NCBI GenBank assembly: GCA_937925635.1
Contig: CALALX010000127.1
Span: 1 to 38,055, forward strand
Direction of reading: 5' to 3'
Length of the DNA stretch: 38,055 nt
Source of the DNA: an uncultured Caulobacter sp.
GTDB taxonomy: Bacteria; Pseudomonadota; Alphaproteobacteria; Caulobacterales; Caulobacteraceae
Shown here: positions 15,432-23,565 of the stretch, piece by piece
How positions within the stretch are numbered: the stretch's first letter is position 1
Layout: each line of letters opens with the position of its first letter
Translations under genes and position numbers: made by a program
The notes under the pieces: generated by a model
Told to the model about the DNA's origin: nothing
What the model saw: the letters and a program-made list of their open reading frames with translations, nothing else
Databases searched by the model: none

Positions 15432-16409
15432 CTACCAGAACAGGTCGTAGTAGACGGCCAGGACGCGGCCGGTCCAGATGTCGACCAGCACGGCGTCGTC
15501 GCCGACCCGCACCCATTCCGTGCCGATCGGCGGGAACGGCAGGCCGTAATAGCCCGAGTTCAGGTAGTAGCTCGCGCCGAACCAGCCCCAGGGCAGATAG
15601 TCGCCGAACGACCAGCTGCGAACGTACCAGCCGCTCGGGTAGCGGTAATGCGGCGCGCGATAGCGTCGCGGCGCGTGGTAGCTGTGGCGCCAGTGGCGCT
15701 CGTCGTACCAGCGCCGGCCGCGGTCGCGGTCGCGCAGGCCACGGCCTTCGCCGGGTCGCCGGCCGTCCCAGCGGCGGTCGCCGTCGCGTCGTCCGTCACG
15801 ATCATAGCCGCCCCGGCCGTCACGACCATCACGTCCGTCACGTCCGTCACGTCCGTCTCGACCGCCGCGGTCGCCGCGGTCCCAGCCGCCTTGTCCGCCT
15901 GGCCCGTCGCGACCACCTCGACCATCCCGGCCGTCGCGATCCCATTGGCCGCCGGGTTGACCCGGCTGCGGCGGCCGCCCGGGTTGCCCCGGCCGTCCAC
16001 GATCGTCGCGACCATCACGGTCGTCCCAGCGTCCGCGGGGCGTGCCCGGAATGCCGGGCTGCCCAGGTTGCCCGGGCTGTCCAGGTCCACGCTGCCAGCC
16101 GCCCTGGCCGCCCGGACGCCCCCGGTCGCCACGCTCACCTTGACCGGCGCCCGGAGCGGGGGGACGCGGCCCGCCGGCCTGCGGCGGCGGTTGCTGTCCT
16201 TGTCCCTGCCCCTGGGCTCCCTGGCCTTGACCTCGGCCGTCTCCCCGACGCTGTCCGCCGCCCTGTCCGCCCCGTTCCGGGCGCGGCGCGCTGCTCTGCG
16301 GCTCGTCGGACTGCGTACGCCCCCGTCCGCCGCCTTGGTACGGCTGGGCGACGGCGGCGGAACTCGCCAGCAACGTCAACACCATCGCCGTGGTGATCGT
16401 CTTCTTCAT
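15432..16409 (-). CDS. RcnB-like exported protein with long Arg/Gly/Asp repeat region
   Basis: A 325-residue exported protein. The signal peptide MKKTITTAMVLTLLASSAAVAQ is followed by about 195 residues of low complexity: Gly/Gln-rich, then collagen-like GQPGQPGQPGIPG, then GRDGRDGRDGRDGRDGRGG and other Arg/Asp/Gly repeats. The last 75-90 residues (YRAPHYRYPSGWYVRSWSFG, then LPFPPIGTEWVRVGDDAVLV and VYYDLFW) match the RcnB fold, named for E. coli periplasmic RcnB of nickel/cobalt homeostasis. No nickel role is shown here; RcnB-like proteins with charged repeats are common in alphaproteobacteria. The start is ATG 16409 with GGAG upstream. The DNA contains tandem GTCCGTCAC-type repeats near 15810-15865, so the length may vary between strains. 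Confidence 0.85.
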   Translation of the reverse strand: MKKTITTAMVLTLLASSAAVAQPYQGGGRGRTQSDEPQSSAPRPERGGQGGGQRRGDGRGQGQGAQGQGQGQQPPPQAGGPRPPAPGAGQGERGDRGRPGGQGGWQRGPGQPGQPGQPGIPGTPRGRWDDRDGRDDRGRPGQPGRPPQPGQPGGQWDRDGRDGRGGRDGPGGQGGWDRGDRGGRDGRDGRDGRDGRDGRGGYDRDGRRDGDRRWDGRRPGEGRGLRDRDRGRRWYDERHWRHSYHAPRRYRAPHYRYPSGWYVRSWSFGDYLPWGWFGASYYLNSGYYGLPFPPIGTEWVRVGDDAVLVDIWTGRVLAVYYDLFW

Positions 16410-16523
16410 CCCTGCTTCTCCGTGGACCTTTTCGAGGTCCTTGCTGGTCCCTTGCATCGAGGGATGCGCCGCTCAACCTGAACCGTGCTTGAACGAGTTA
16501 ACGCTCTGGTCCAGCCTTCGTCC

Positions 16524-17078
16524 ATGAGTGCGACACCCATGGACATCATCGGCTTCTGGCAGGCCGCCGGCCCGACGAAGTGGTTCAGTAAGGACAGCCG
16601 CTTCGATGACGCCATCCGGCTGAAGTTCGAGCCCGTGCACCACCGCGCCGCCCGGGGCGAATACGACGCCTGGCTGGCCACGGCCGAGGGATGCCTCGCC
16701 CTGCTGATCCTGCTCGACCAGTTTCCGCGCAATCTGTTTCGAGGATCGCCGCACGCCTTCGCGACCGACGCCCTGGCGCGCAGGATCGCCCGGCGGGCGG
16801 TGCAGGCCGACTTCGACCAGGAGGTCGATCCCGCCCTGCGCCCCTTCTTCTACCTGCCGTTCGAGCACTCGGAGGACCCGGCCGACCAGGACCTGTCGGT
16901 CACGCTGACCCAGGCGCACCGGGACGCCACTGGCGACGAGGAGACGTTGAAGTGGGCGATCGTCCACCGCGACATCATCGCGCGGTTCGGGCGCTTCCCG
17001 CACCGCAATCGCGCACTCGGCCGCGAGACCACGCCGGAGGAGCAGGCGTTTCTCGACGACGGCGGGTTCGCGGGCTGA
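16524..17078 (+). CDS. DUF924-family protein
   Basis: A 184-residue soluble helical protein of the DUF924 family (TPR-like fold, function unknown). Family motifs are IIGFWQAAGPTKWFSKDSRF at the N-terminus, CLALLILLDQFPRNLFRG in the middle, FFYLPFEHSEDPADQDLSV, and the C-terminal FGRFPHRNRALGRETTPEE. The start ATG 16524 gives the usual family length; ATG 16539 (MDIIGFW) is an alternative and neither has a good Shine-Dalgarno. The gene is divergent from the RcnB-like gene with a 114-bp gap. Confidence 0.88.
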   Translation: MSATPMDIIGFWQAAGPTKWFSKDSRFDDAIRLKFEPVHHRAARGEYDAWLATAEGCLALLILLDQFPRNLFRGSPHAFATDALARRIARRAVQADFDQEVDPALRPFFYLPFEHSEDPADQDLSVTLTQAHRDATGDEETLKWAIVHRDIIARFGRFPHRNRALGRETTPEEQAFLDDGGFAG

Positions 17079-17087
17079 GCGCCGCGC

Positions 17088-17360
17088 TCAGCTGCCCTTT
17101 TCGAGCGACACCATCGGGCGCTGCTGAATGTCGGCCAGGCCCTGACGCGCGGTTTCCGTGCGCTTTTCCCACTCGGCGGCGGTCTTGCAGATCTTGGTGG
17201 TGAAACGCGAGTTGGCTTTCGACTCGCGACGGCAGATCAGGCGATCGGGATCGGCCTTGACCTTCTCGGCGGTGGTCGTCGGCTCGGATGTCGCCGGCGC
17301 CTCGGTGGCGGGCTGATCGGCCGTGACGGCCAGGAACAGGGCGAGGGTGAACGCAAGCAT
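17088..17360 (-). CDS. Small exported Cys-pair protein, tandem paralogue 2
   Basis: A 90-residue protein with an N-terminal hydrophobic signal (MLAFTLALFLAVTA), a Thr/Ala/Glu-rich linker, and the core DRLICRRESKANSRFTTKIC followed by KTAAEWEKR and RPMV. The core is shared with the gene 27 bp upstream (17388-17690), so the two arose by tandem duplication. Two Cys are conserved between copies. The start is ATG 17360 with AGGAAG about 7 nt upstream. The role is unknown; export to the periplasm is inferred from the N-terminus. Confidence 0.7.
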   Translation of the reverse strand: MLAFTLALFLAVTADQPATEAPATSEPTTTAEKVKADPDRLICRRESKANSRFTTKICKTAAEWEKRTETARQGLADIQQRPMVSLEKGS

Positions 17361-17387
17361 CGTCGAGCTTCCTGAATTGGGGAACGC

Positions 17388-17690
17388 CTAGTCGCAACCA
17401 GCGGTCGGCGAGCAGATCTTGACCATCGGGCGGCCGCGCACGTCCTCGAAGGCCTCCTGCGCGGTCTTGGACCGCGCCTCCCACTCCGCGACGGTCTTGC
17501 AGACCTTCGAGGTGAAGCGGGTGTTGGGCCGGCTCTCGCGACGGCAGACCAGGCGGTCCTTGTCGGAACCGGTCGCTGCGGGGGTCGCCTCCTCCGCGAC
17601 CGCCGAGGCGGGCGGCGTGGTTTCGGAGGCCGTGGAAGCGGCTGGTTCGGCCATGACCAGCACCAGGCTGGCGAAGAGGAGTGGAAACAC
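17388..17690 (-). CDS. Small exported Cys-pair protein, tandem paralogue 1
   Basis: A 100-residue protein with a short hydrophobic N-terminus (MFPLLFASLVLVMA), an Ala/Thr/Pro/Glu-rich linker and the core DRLVCRRESRPNTRFTSKVC then KTVAEWEAR and RPMV, matching the next gene. It ends with an extra Cys pair (KICSPTAGCD) that the paralogue lacks. The start is GTG 17690 with GAGGT about 6 nt upstream. It is divergent from thyA. No family name was recognised. Confidence 0.7.
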   Translation of the reverse strand: MFPLLFASLVLVMAEPAASTASETTPPASAVAEEATPAATGSDKDRLVCRRESRPNTRFTSKVCKTVAEWEARSKTAQEAFEDVRGRPMVKICSPTAGCD

Positions 17691-17844
17691 CGAAAGACCT
17701 CGAACGTTCGCACGGTAGCCGATCGGATAGTCGCCTCGCGGTGGCCGGAGATCAAGAGGTGGGGATAACCTCGCCTCCGCGACGATTTACGGCGTGCGAA
17801 TCACCGCCGGCGCGCGCAGGATTCCGACGTTTCAGGAGCAGACG

Positions 17845-18693
17845 TTGAACGCCATCGCGCCCGTCATCGCCCAGCCGGGCAGCGCCGCCGCCGATCACCC
17901 AGAGCGGCAGTACCTGGCCCTGCTCGCCGACATCCTTGAGAACGGCGTCCAGCGCGGCGACCGCACCGGCACCGGCACGCTCGGCGTGTTCGGCCGCCAG
18001 ATCCGGTTCGACCTGTCGCAGGGGTTTCCGCTGCTGACGACTAAGAAGCTGCACCTGAAGTCGATCGTGCTGGAGCTGCTGTGGTTCCTGCGCGGCGACA
18101 CCAACGTGCGCTGGTTGCAGGAGCGCGGCGTCAAGATCTGGAATGAGTGGGCAGACGAGGACGGCGAACTGGGTCCTGTCTATGGTCGGCAGTGGCGGTC
18201 CTGGACCGCGCCCGACGGCCGGGTGATCGACCAGATCGCTGCCGTGGTCGAGAGCCTGAAGACCAACCCCAACAGTCGCCGTCACATCGTCAGCGCCTGG
18301 AACCCGGCCGACGTCGACGACATGGCCCTGCCGCCCTGCCACTGCCTGTTCCAGTTCTTCGTCGCGGACGGCAAGCTGAGCTGCCAGCTCTACCAGCGCA
18401 GCGCCGACGTCTTCCTGGGCGTGCCGTTCAACATCGCCAGCTACGCCCTGCTGACGCTGATGATGGCCCAGGTCACCGGCCTGAAGCCGGGCGAGTTCGT
18501 GCACAGCTTCGGCGACGCGCACCTCTACCTGAACCACCTCGACCAGGCCCGGCTGCAGCTGAGCCGCGAGCCGCTGGACTTCCCGACCATGCACATTGCG
18601 CCCAAGCGCGACCTGTTCGGCTTCGACTACGAGGACTTCCGGCTGGAGGGTTACGTGGCTCACCCGAGCATCAAGGCGCCCATAGCGGTCTGA
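17845..18693 (+). CDS. thyA: Thymidylate synthase
   Basis: A 282-residue enzyme that makes dTMP from dUMP with methylene-tetrahydrofolate, oxidising the folate to dihydrofolate. Motifs: DRTGTGTLGVFG (phosphate/folate), LELLWFLRGDTNVRWL, the active site LPPCHCLFQFF with Cys165, and QLYQRSADVFLGVPFNIASY. The C-terminus KAPIAV is the closing tail of all ThyA proteins. The best start is TTG 17845, with AGGAG 6 nt upstream; a GTG at 17794 in frame has no ribosome site. folA, which recycles its dihydrofolate product, lies 1.1 kb downstream on the same strand, separated by an oppositely oriented oxidoreductase gene. Confidence 0.97.
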   Translation: MNAIAPVIAQPGSAAADHPERQYLALLADILENGVQRGDRTGTGTLGVFGRQIRFDLSQGFPLLTTKKLHLKSIVLELLWFLRGDTNVRWLQERGVKIWNEWADEDGELGPVYGRQWRSWTAPDGRVIDQIAAVVESLKTNPNSRRHIVSAWNPADVDDMALPPCHCLFQFFVADGKLSCQLYQRSADVFLGVPFNIASYALLTLMMAQVTGLKPGEFVHSFGDAHLYLNHLDQARLQLSREPLDFPTMHIAPKRDLFGFDYEDFRLEGYVAHPSIKAPIAV

Positions 18694-18700
18694 GCCCGAC

Positions 18701-19714
18701 CTACGGAACCAGCACGATTTTCCCAGCCACCGCCGCCCGCTCCAGCGTCTCGTGCGCTTCGGCCGCCTGCGACAGCGGCAGGGTGGCGCCGATCAGCGGG
18801 GTGATGGAACCGTCCGCGACCGCGCCTAGTACGGCGGCCAGGTCCTGGCGGTAGACCTCCCGCCAATAGGACACGTTGTAGCCGACCACGCCCTGGCTCT
18901 GGCCGAACAGCCCCATCGCCGACAGGCTGTTGTTCAGCACCATCTGCATCAAGGCGCCGGGATTGACCTTGCCGCCCTTGGTCGCGTCGTAGCCGCCGTA
19001 GAGGATCGCCGTCCCGCCCATGCGCAGGGCGGCGATCGAGACCGCCTTCAGGTGCTTGCCGCCGATATGGTCGTAGGCCGCGACCACGCCGCCGCCGGAG
19101 ATCTCGCGGACCTTCGCGGCCACGTCGCCGGCGGCGTAGTCGACATGGACCCCGCCCCGCGCCTCGACGACCGCCTTCTTGCCGGCCGAGGCCGTGCCGA
19201 TGGCCCGCACGCCGACGTTGCGCGCCATCTCCAGCAGCAGGTTGCCGACGCCGCCGGCGGCGCCGTGGATCAGCACCCACTCGCCGGTGCCGGCCAGCGC
19301 CACGCGATGGAACATCTGCCAGGCCGTCAGGCCGTTGAGCACCGCGGCGACCAGCGCCCGCGCGTCCGCACCCTCCGGAGCCGCCACCAGCCACTTCGCG
19401 TCGATATTGCGGCGGTCGGCGTAGGAGCCGGTCACGGTCAGGGCCGCCACGCGCTGGCCGACCGCGAAGCCCACGACGCCCGCGCCGAGCGCCTCAATGC
19501 GGCCGATGAAGTCGTAGCCCGGCGTCACCGGGGTCTTCACGCCCGGGTACAGTCCCTGGCGCATGACGATGTCGGCGTAGGCGACGCCCGCCGCCTCGAT
19601 CTTCACCCGCGCCTCGCCCGGTCCCGGCGGCGGCAGGACGACCTCGCGCGCTGTCAGCACCGACGCCTTGCCGGTCTTGCGCATGTGCATCTCGAAGGCG
19701 GTGTCGGTGGTCAT
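18701..19714 (-). CDS. Zinc-independent NAD(P)H:quinone oxidoreductase (MDR family)
   Basis: A 337-residue medium-chain dehydrogenase/reductase of the quinone oxidoreductase type. The GroES-like N-terminal half has VKIEAAGVAYADIVMRQGLYPG and TPGYDFIGRI, and the Rossmann half the NADPH motif VLIHGAAGGVGNLLLEMAR. It lacks the structural-zinc Cys cluster of alcohol dehydrogenases. Substrate is unknown (quinones, enals or similar). The start ATG 19714 has GGGAGAG about 6 nt upstream. It faces thyA (7-bp gap between stops) and is divergent from folA (92 bp), thus breaking what might otherwise be a thyA-folA operon. Confidence 0.9.
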   Translation of the reverse strand: MTTDTAFEMHMRKTGKASVLTAREVVLPPPGPGEARVKIEAAGVAYADIVMRQGLYPGVKTPVTPGYDFIGRIEALGAGVVGFAVGQRVAALTVTGSYADRRNIDAKWLVAAPEGADARALVAAVLNGLTAWQMFHRVALAGTGEWVLIHGAAGGVGNLLLEMARNVGVRAIGTASAGKKAVVEARGGVHVDYAAGDVAAKVREISGGGVVAAYDHIGGKHLKAVSIAALRMGGTAILYGGYDATKGGKVNPGALMQMVLNNSLSAMGLFGQSQGVVGYNVSYWREVYRQDLAAVLGAVADGSITPLIGATLPLSQAAEAHETLERAAVAGKIVLVP

Positions 19715-19806
19715 CGCGGCTCTCCCTCACGCGAAGCTAGACGTCATTCCGCCAGGTAAGAGAAGCGGCGACTGACAATCCGGCCCTGCCTCGCTAGACA
19801 GGACCC

Positions 19807-20325
19807 ATGCCCCTGATCCCCATCGCCCTTGGTCCCGTCGCCGTCGCCCGAAACGGCGTCATCGGTCGGGACAACGCCCTGCCCTGGCGGCTGAAATCCG
19901 ACCTCGCGAGCTTCAAGCGGATCACCATGGGCAAGCCGGTGATCATGGGCCGCAAGACCTGGGACAGCCTGCCGCTCAAGCCGCTGCCCGGCCGGCTGAA
20001 CATCGTGTTGTCGCGCGACGGCTCCTTCCAGCCCCCCAAGGCCGTGGTTTGCGAGCGCTTCAACGAGGCGATCGAACTGGCCCGCGAACAGGCCGAGGAC
20101 GACGGCGCCGAGGAGGTCTGCGTCATCGGCGGCGTGGCGCTGTTCGAACTGGCCCTGCCCAAGGCGAAACGACTCTACCTGACCGAGGTCGACGCCGAGC
20201 CGGAGGGCGACGTGCATTTTCCCGCCTTCTCCGAGGCGGACTGGCGCGAAGTGTCGCGTGAAGCTCACCCGGCCGGTGAAGGCGACGACCACGCCTTCGT
20301 CCTACGGGTGCTGGAGCGGCGCTGA
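19807..20325 (+). CDS. folA: Dihydrofolate reductase
   Basis: A 172-residue enzyme reducing dihydrofolate to tetrahydrofolate with NADPH; the target of trimethoprim. Motifs: VAVARNGVIGRDNALPWRLKSDLASFKRIT, with the W-R/L and the catalytic Asp in KSD, then MGKPVIMGRKTWDSLP and VCVIGGVALFELALPKAKRLYLTEV. The start ATG 19807 has AGGA 3 nt upstream. It pairs functionally with thyA 1.1 kb upstream. Confidence 0.97.
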   Translation: MPLIPIALGPVAVARNGVIGRDNALPWRLKSDLASFKRITMGKPVIMGRKTWDSLPLKPLPGRLNIVLSRDGSFQPPKAVVCERFNEAIELAREQAEDDGAEEVCVIGGVALFELALPKAKRLYLTEVDAEPEGDVHFPAFSEADWREVSREAHPAGEGDDHAFVLRVLERR

Positions 20326-20391
20326 CGCCCTTGCGCTGACGCCGCGTCAGAGGCTCACTCTCCCGCCAACAAGACAATGGGAGCGCGCCGC

Positions 20392-21303
20392 ATGGACATC
20401 GAACTCGTCGCCGAGGGACTGAAGTTCCCCGAAGGCCCCGTCGCCATGGCGGACGGCTCGGTGATCTTCACCGAGATCGCCGGCCAGCGGCTGACCCGCG
20501 TCACGCCGGATGGCACGGTCGAGACCTGGGCCGAGACCGGCGGCGGGCCCAACGGCGCGGCCATCGGTCCCGACGGCGCGATGTGGGTGACCAACAACGG
20601 CGGCAGCTTCGATTTCCAGGAGGTCGGCGGCCTGCTGATCCCGGGCCCGACCCCGCCCAGCCATGTCGGCGGCTACATCCAGCGCATCGATCCGGCCACC
20701 CGCAAGGCCGAGACCATCTACGACAGCTGCGACTGCAAGAGGCTCAACGGACCCAACGACCTGGTCTTCGACAAGCAGGGCGGCATGTGGTTCACCGACC
20801 ATGGCTGCTCGACGCCGGAGGGCCGCAAGCACGGCGCGCTCTACTACGCCAGGACCGACGGCTCGAAGATCACCCGGGTGCGCGAGCATATGATCTCGCC
20901 CAATGGCGTCGGTCTCTCACCCGACGAGAAGACTGTCTATGTCGCCGACACCATGCTCGGCCGCCTATGGGCCTTCGACGTCGCCGCGCCGGGCGAGCTT
21001 GCCGAGCCGCCGCCGTTCCAGCCGGGCCGGGTGCTGTGCAACCTGCCGGGCTACCAGCTGCTCGACAGCCTGGCGGTCGAGGCCGACGGCAAGGTCTGCG
21101 TGGCCACCATCATCAACGGCGGCATCACGGCCTTCGACCCGGATGGCTCGACCGAGCACTACCCGTTCCCGGATCTGCTGGTCACCAACATCTGCTTCGG
21201 CGGCCCGGACATGACCACCGCCTGGGTCACCGCGTCCGGCACCGGCAAGCTGTACAAGGCCAAATGGCCGCGCCCCGGTCTGAAGCTCAACTACAACGCC
21301 TGA
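20392..21303 (+). CDS. SMP-30/gluconolactonase-family protein
   Basis: A 303-residue six-bladed beta-propeller of the SMP-30/gluconolaconase/LRE-like family, metal-dependent lactonases acting on sugar or other lactones. The N-terminus KFPEGPVAMADGSVIFTEIA, the core NGPNDLVFDKQGGMWFTDHG (metal-site Asn and Asp), ISPNGVGLSPDEKTVYVADT and the late LDSLAVEADGKVCVATI are family-typical. ATG 20392 is preferred because GGGAG lies 8 nt upstream; ATG 20377 (five codons earlier) has no ribosome site. The gene ends 58 bp before the first LuxR/hydrolase regulator on the same strand, so it could be a target or operon-mate, but that is inference. Confidence 0.88.
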   Translation: MDIELVAEGLKFPEGPVAMADGSVIFTEIAGQRLTRVTPDGTVETWAETGGGPNGAAIGPDGAMWVTNNGGSFDFQEVGGLLIPGPTPPSHVGGYIQRIDPATRKAETIYDSCDCKRLNGPNDLVFDKQGGMWFTDHGCSTPEGRKHGALYYARTDGSKITRVREHMISPNGVGLSPDEKTVYVADTMLGRLWAFDVAAPGELAEPPPFQPGRVLCNLPGYQLLDSLAVEADGKVCVATIINGGITAFDPDGSTEHYPFPDLLVTNICFGGPDMTTAWVTASGTGKLYKAKWPRPGLKLNYNA

Positions 21304-21361
21304 CGGAACGCGGATATGGTGTTTTCCGACCCGGCGAGTAGGCCGGCCTGGAGGCGTTCGC

Positions 21362-23224
21362 GTGCTCAACCGCGTCGAAGTATCGGTTGCTGAGGAACTG
21401 CGTGCGCGTCTGAGCGAGGGCCGCCCTTCGCAGGCCCTGCTGGATAGCTTCCACGCCATCGAGGCCTCCGCCATCCGAGAGCCCGAGGCCCTGGCCGCCG
21501 TGCTTGAGGATGCGGCGCGGCTGGACCTGGCGACGTCTCTGGCGACCCTGATACCAGCCCGCGCCCTCGGCGTTGCGGTGACCACCAGCGACGGCGTGCT
21601 GGCCTGGCGCGATCCGACGTTCGCGGCCTGGTTCGGCGAGGCGGCGGACAGCGCCGCCTTCCGGCGCCTGCTGCGGTTGGCGGCGCGGGAGGGGGCGGCC
21701 TCGGGCCTGGTCGAGGCGATTGACGGCGCGGTGCTGGCCGCCTGCGCCGGTGGGGCGGAGGCGGCGCGGCGTTGGCCCCTGCACGCCGACGCGCTGACGG
21801 CCCTGGAGCGAGGTTCGGGGCGATTCGCCTTGCTCGGGTTCGCACCATCGCGGATCAGCGCGCTGGCCGCGCGCGCCACCGAGGCCTTCGGCCTGACCCC
21901 GCTGGAATCGCGCCTCGCCGAGGCCCTGCTGGACGCCCCGTCGATCGAGGTCGCCGCCGATCGGGTCGGGGTCGGCCGCGAGACGGCGCGCGACGCCGTC
22001 CGGTCGGCGCAGCGAAAGGCCGGGGCCCGGCGGTCCTCGGATCTGGTGCGGCTGATGCTGGACATGATGTGCGGCGACCAGCCGGATTTGGACGATCTGT
22101 CGCCCGTCTTCGTGCGGACCTTCGGCGCCACGCCGGGCGAAGCCCGCACCGCCGCGGCTCTGGCCAGGGGGCTCACGGCGCGGGAGGTCGCCGCCGAGCT
22201 CGGCGTCACCGAGCACACCATTCGCGGCCAGCTGAAGGCGCTGTACGCCAAGTCGGGCGTCGGCAAGGCCCGCGACCTGATCCGGCTGGCCGCCGAGGCG
22301 GCGACCCTGGACGCCATGACCCGCGCCAGCGAGACGGCCGCCCAACTGGACGACGTCGCCGGGCGGCTGCGGGTCGTCGCGCGCCCAGGCGGCCGCCGCG
22401 TCGCCGCCTGGGACTATGGGCCGCTGAGCGGAACCCCCGTCCTTGTCGGCCACGGCACGATCACCGGACGGACCTTGCCGCCGGCCTTCGTCGCCGCCCT
22501 GCACCAGCGCGGCTTCCGGCCGATCGTCCCGCAGCGGCCAGGCTTCGGCCTCACCGACCCGGCGAGCGGGGATTATCAGGAGACCGCCGCCGACGATCTC
22601 GCCGCGCTGCTCGACGGCCTGAGACTGAAGTCGGCCCACCTGCTGATGCGCGACGACGGCGCGGCCGCGGCGCTGGCCTTCGCCGCCCGTCATCCCGAAC
22701 GGGTGCGGACGGGCATGCTGGCCAACCCGCGCTGGCCGGGGCACGGCGTGCGCAGCCCGGACACCGTGATGGGCTCGATCACCAAGGCCTTCCTGGTCCG
22801 GCCCGAGCTCATCGCCCTCGTCGGCGAGATGCTGCGTCGCCAGACCCGTTCCGACTTGCTGGCCGACATGGTGCGCCGCTCCGCCGACCATGTCGCCGCC
22901 GACCGCGCGGCCCTGGAGCGGCCTGGCGTCCTCGCCAGCATGGTGCGCGACATCCAGGCCATGGCCGCCCGATCCAGTGACGGCTTCGCGCGCGAGCAGA
23001 GCCTCTACGCCCGGGGCTGGACGCCGCCGAGGATCGGGGGGCGCGCGCCCTGGCTGGTGGTGGAATGCCGGCCGCTGACTCTCCCCGGAGTCGAGGCCGC
23101 CTTCGGCCTGCTCCCGAAGGTGCGGTTCACCGACCTCGCCGACGCCGGCCTGCTGGTCTACCATTCACATCCGACCGAGGTGGTCGACCTGTTCGCCGCC
23201 CACGCCCGTCAGGAGGCCCCATGA
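21362..23224 (+). CDS. PAS-like / tandem LuxR HTH / pseudo-alpha/beta-hydrolase regulator A
   Basis: A 620-residue fusion protein, start GTG 21362 with GGAGG 6 nt upstream. Order: helical N-terminus (8-50); PAS-like region (about 60-165, ending FALLGFAPSR); LuxR-type HTH 1 from LTPLESRLAE (178) to about 235; HTH 2 from TFGATPGEARTAA (253) to about 312; alpha/beta-hydrolase fold from about 335 to the end. In the hydrolase part the oxyanion HG (H364-G365) and RPGFGLTD (near 394-401) remain. The nucleophile elbow, normally GHSxGG, reads M429-R-D431-D-G-A, and the catalytic-His position in AGLLVYHSHP is Leu597; no clear catalytic acid is seen. A ligand-binding role rather than hydrolysis is therefore inferred. 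Paralogue B is at 25123-26976. Its stop overlaps the lipoprotein start as ATGA. Confidence 0.85.
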   Translation: MLNRVEVSVAEELRARLSEGRPSQALLDSFHAIEASAIREPEALAAVLEDAARLDLATSLATLIPARALGVAVTTSDGVLAWRDPTFAAWFGEAADSAAFRRLLRLAAREGAASGLVEAIDGAVLAACAGGAEAARRWPLHADALTALERGSGRFALLGFAPSRISALAARATEAFGLTPLESRLAEALLDAPSIEVAADRVGVGRETARDAVRSAQRKAGARRSSDLVRLMLDMMCGDQPDLDDLSPVFVRTFGATPGEARTAAALARGLTAREVAAELGVTEHTIRGQLKALYAKSGVGKARDLIRLAAEAATLDAMTRASETAAQLDDVAGRLRVVARPGGRRVAAWDYGPLSGTPVLVGHGTITGRTLPPAFVAALHQRGFRPIVPQRPGFGLTDPASGDYQETAADDLAALLDGLRLKSAHLLMRDDGAAAALAFAARHPERVRTGMLANPRWPGHGVRSPDTVMGSITKAFLVRPELIALVGEMLRRQTRSDLLADMVRRSADHVAADRAALERPGVLASMVRDIQAMAARSSDGFAREQSLYARGWTPPRIGGRAPWLVVECRPLTLPGVEAAFGLLPKVRFTDLADAGLLVYHSHPTEVVDLFAAHARQEAP

Positions 23225-23346
23225 TCAAAGCCGCCCGGCTCGCCCTCGCCGTCTCGATGCTGCTGCTCGTCGCGGCCTGCGCCCATCCGCGCCCGATCCC
23301 CTGCGGCTGCCTGCCGCCGCCCGAGGACACGCCGAAGCAGGGCTAA
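23221..23346 (+). CDS. 41-residue lipoprotein coupled to regulator A
   Basis: A tiny predicted lipoprotein: MIKAARLALAVSMLLLVAAC with a lipobox LVAAC, then the 21-residue mature segment AHPRPIPCGCLPPPEDTPKQ plus a final G. ATG overlaps the regulator stop (ATGA) and has a strong AGGAGG 4 nt upstream, so it is surely translated with the regulator. The mature part contains a C-G-C pair and is proline-rich. No family name is known to me. It may be an envelope partner of the regulator or simply a passenger. Confidence 0.7.
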   Translation: MIKAARLALAVSMLLLVAACAHPRPIPCGCLPPPEDTPKQG

Positions 23347-23353
23347 ACGCGAG

Positions 23354-23380
23354 ACTCTGGAGACATATACTCTGGAGACA
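23354..23380. repeat. 12-bp direct repeat (ACTCTGGAGACA)
   Basis: Two identical copies of ACTCTGGAGACA (23354-23365 and 23369-23380) with a 15-bp period, followed by further GAGACA/GCGACA words to about 23410. It starts 8 bp after the lipoprotein stop. A related TGGAGACACT word recurs at 23758. This could be a binding-site cluster or repeat debris; nothing in it codes. Confidence 0.6.
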
Positions 23381-23565
23381 GGGCGAGACATTCGCCGACA
23401 AGTGGCGACAATCCGCCATGGCGCCGGGCCCAATCTGTCCCCCCCTCCCGCTGTGGTCGCATACTCGCCGGATGACGGTGCGCGGACATCGCGAGGAGCG
23501 CCAGGTTCCCCTTGGCGGACAAGGCCTGGCGGCCAACACCTCCCGGTCGCCCGTCCCGGCCGCGC

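Noticed and set aside
15800..15870. Tandem GTCCGTCAC-like repeats, as a possible CRISPR array
   Set aside because: The repeat unit is 9 bp without spacers and lies inside the coding repeat of the RcnB-like protein; no cas genes are present.
17845..20325. A normal thyA-folA operon
   Set aside because: Both genes are on the plus strand, but a minus-strand quinone oxidoreductase gene lies between them and the stops/starts show separate transcription.
21287..23164. A 625-codon minus-strand frame antisense to regulator A
   Set aside because: Low-complexity Arg/Gly/Gln composition with no domain; a shadow of the GC-rich regulator gene. The same holds for the 450-codon frame at 20965-22317.
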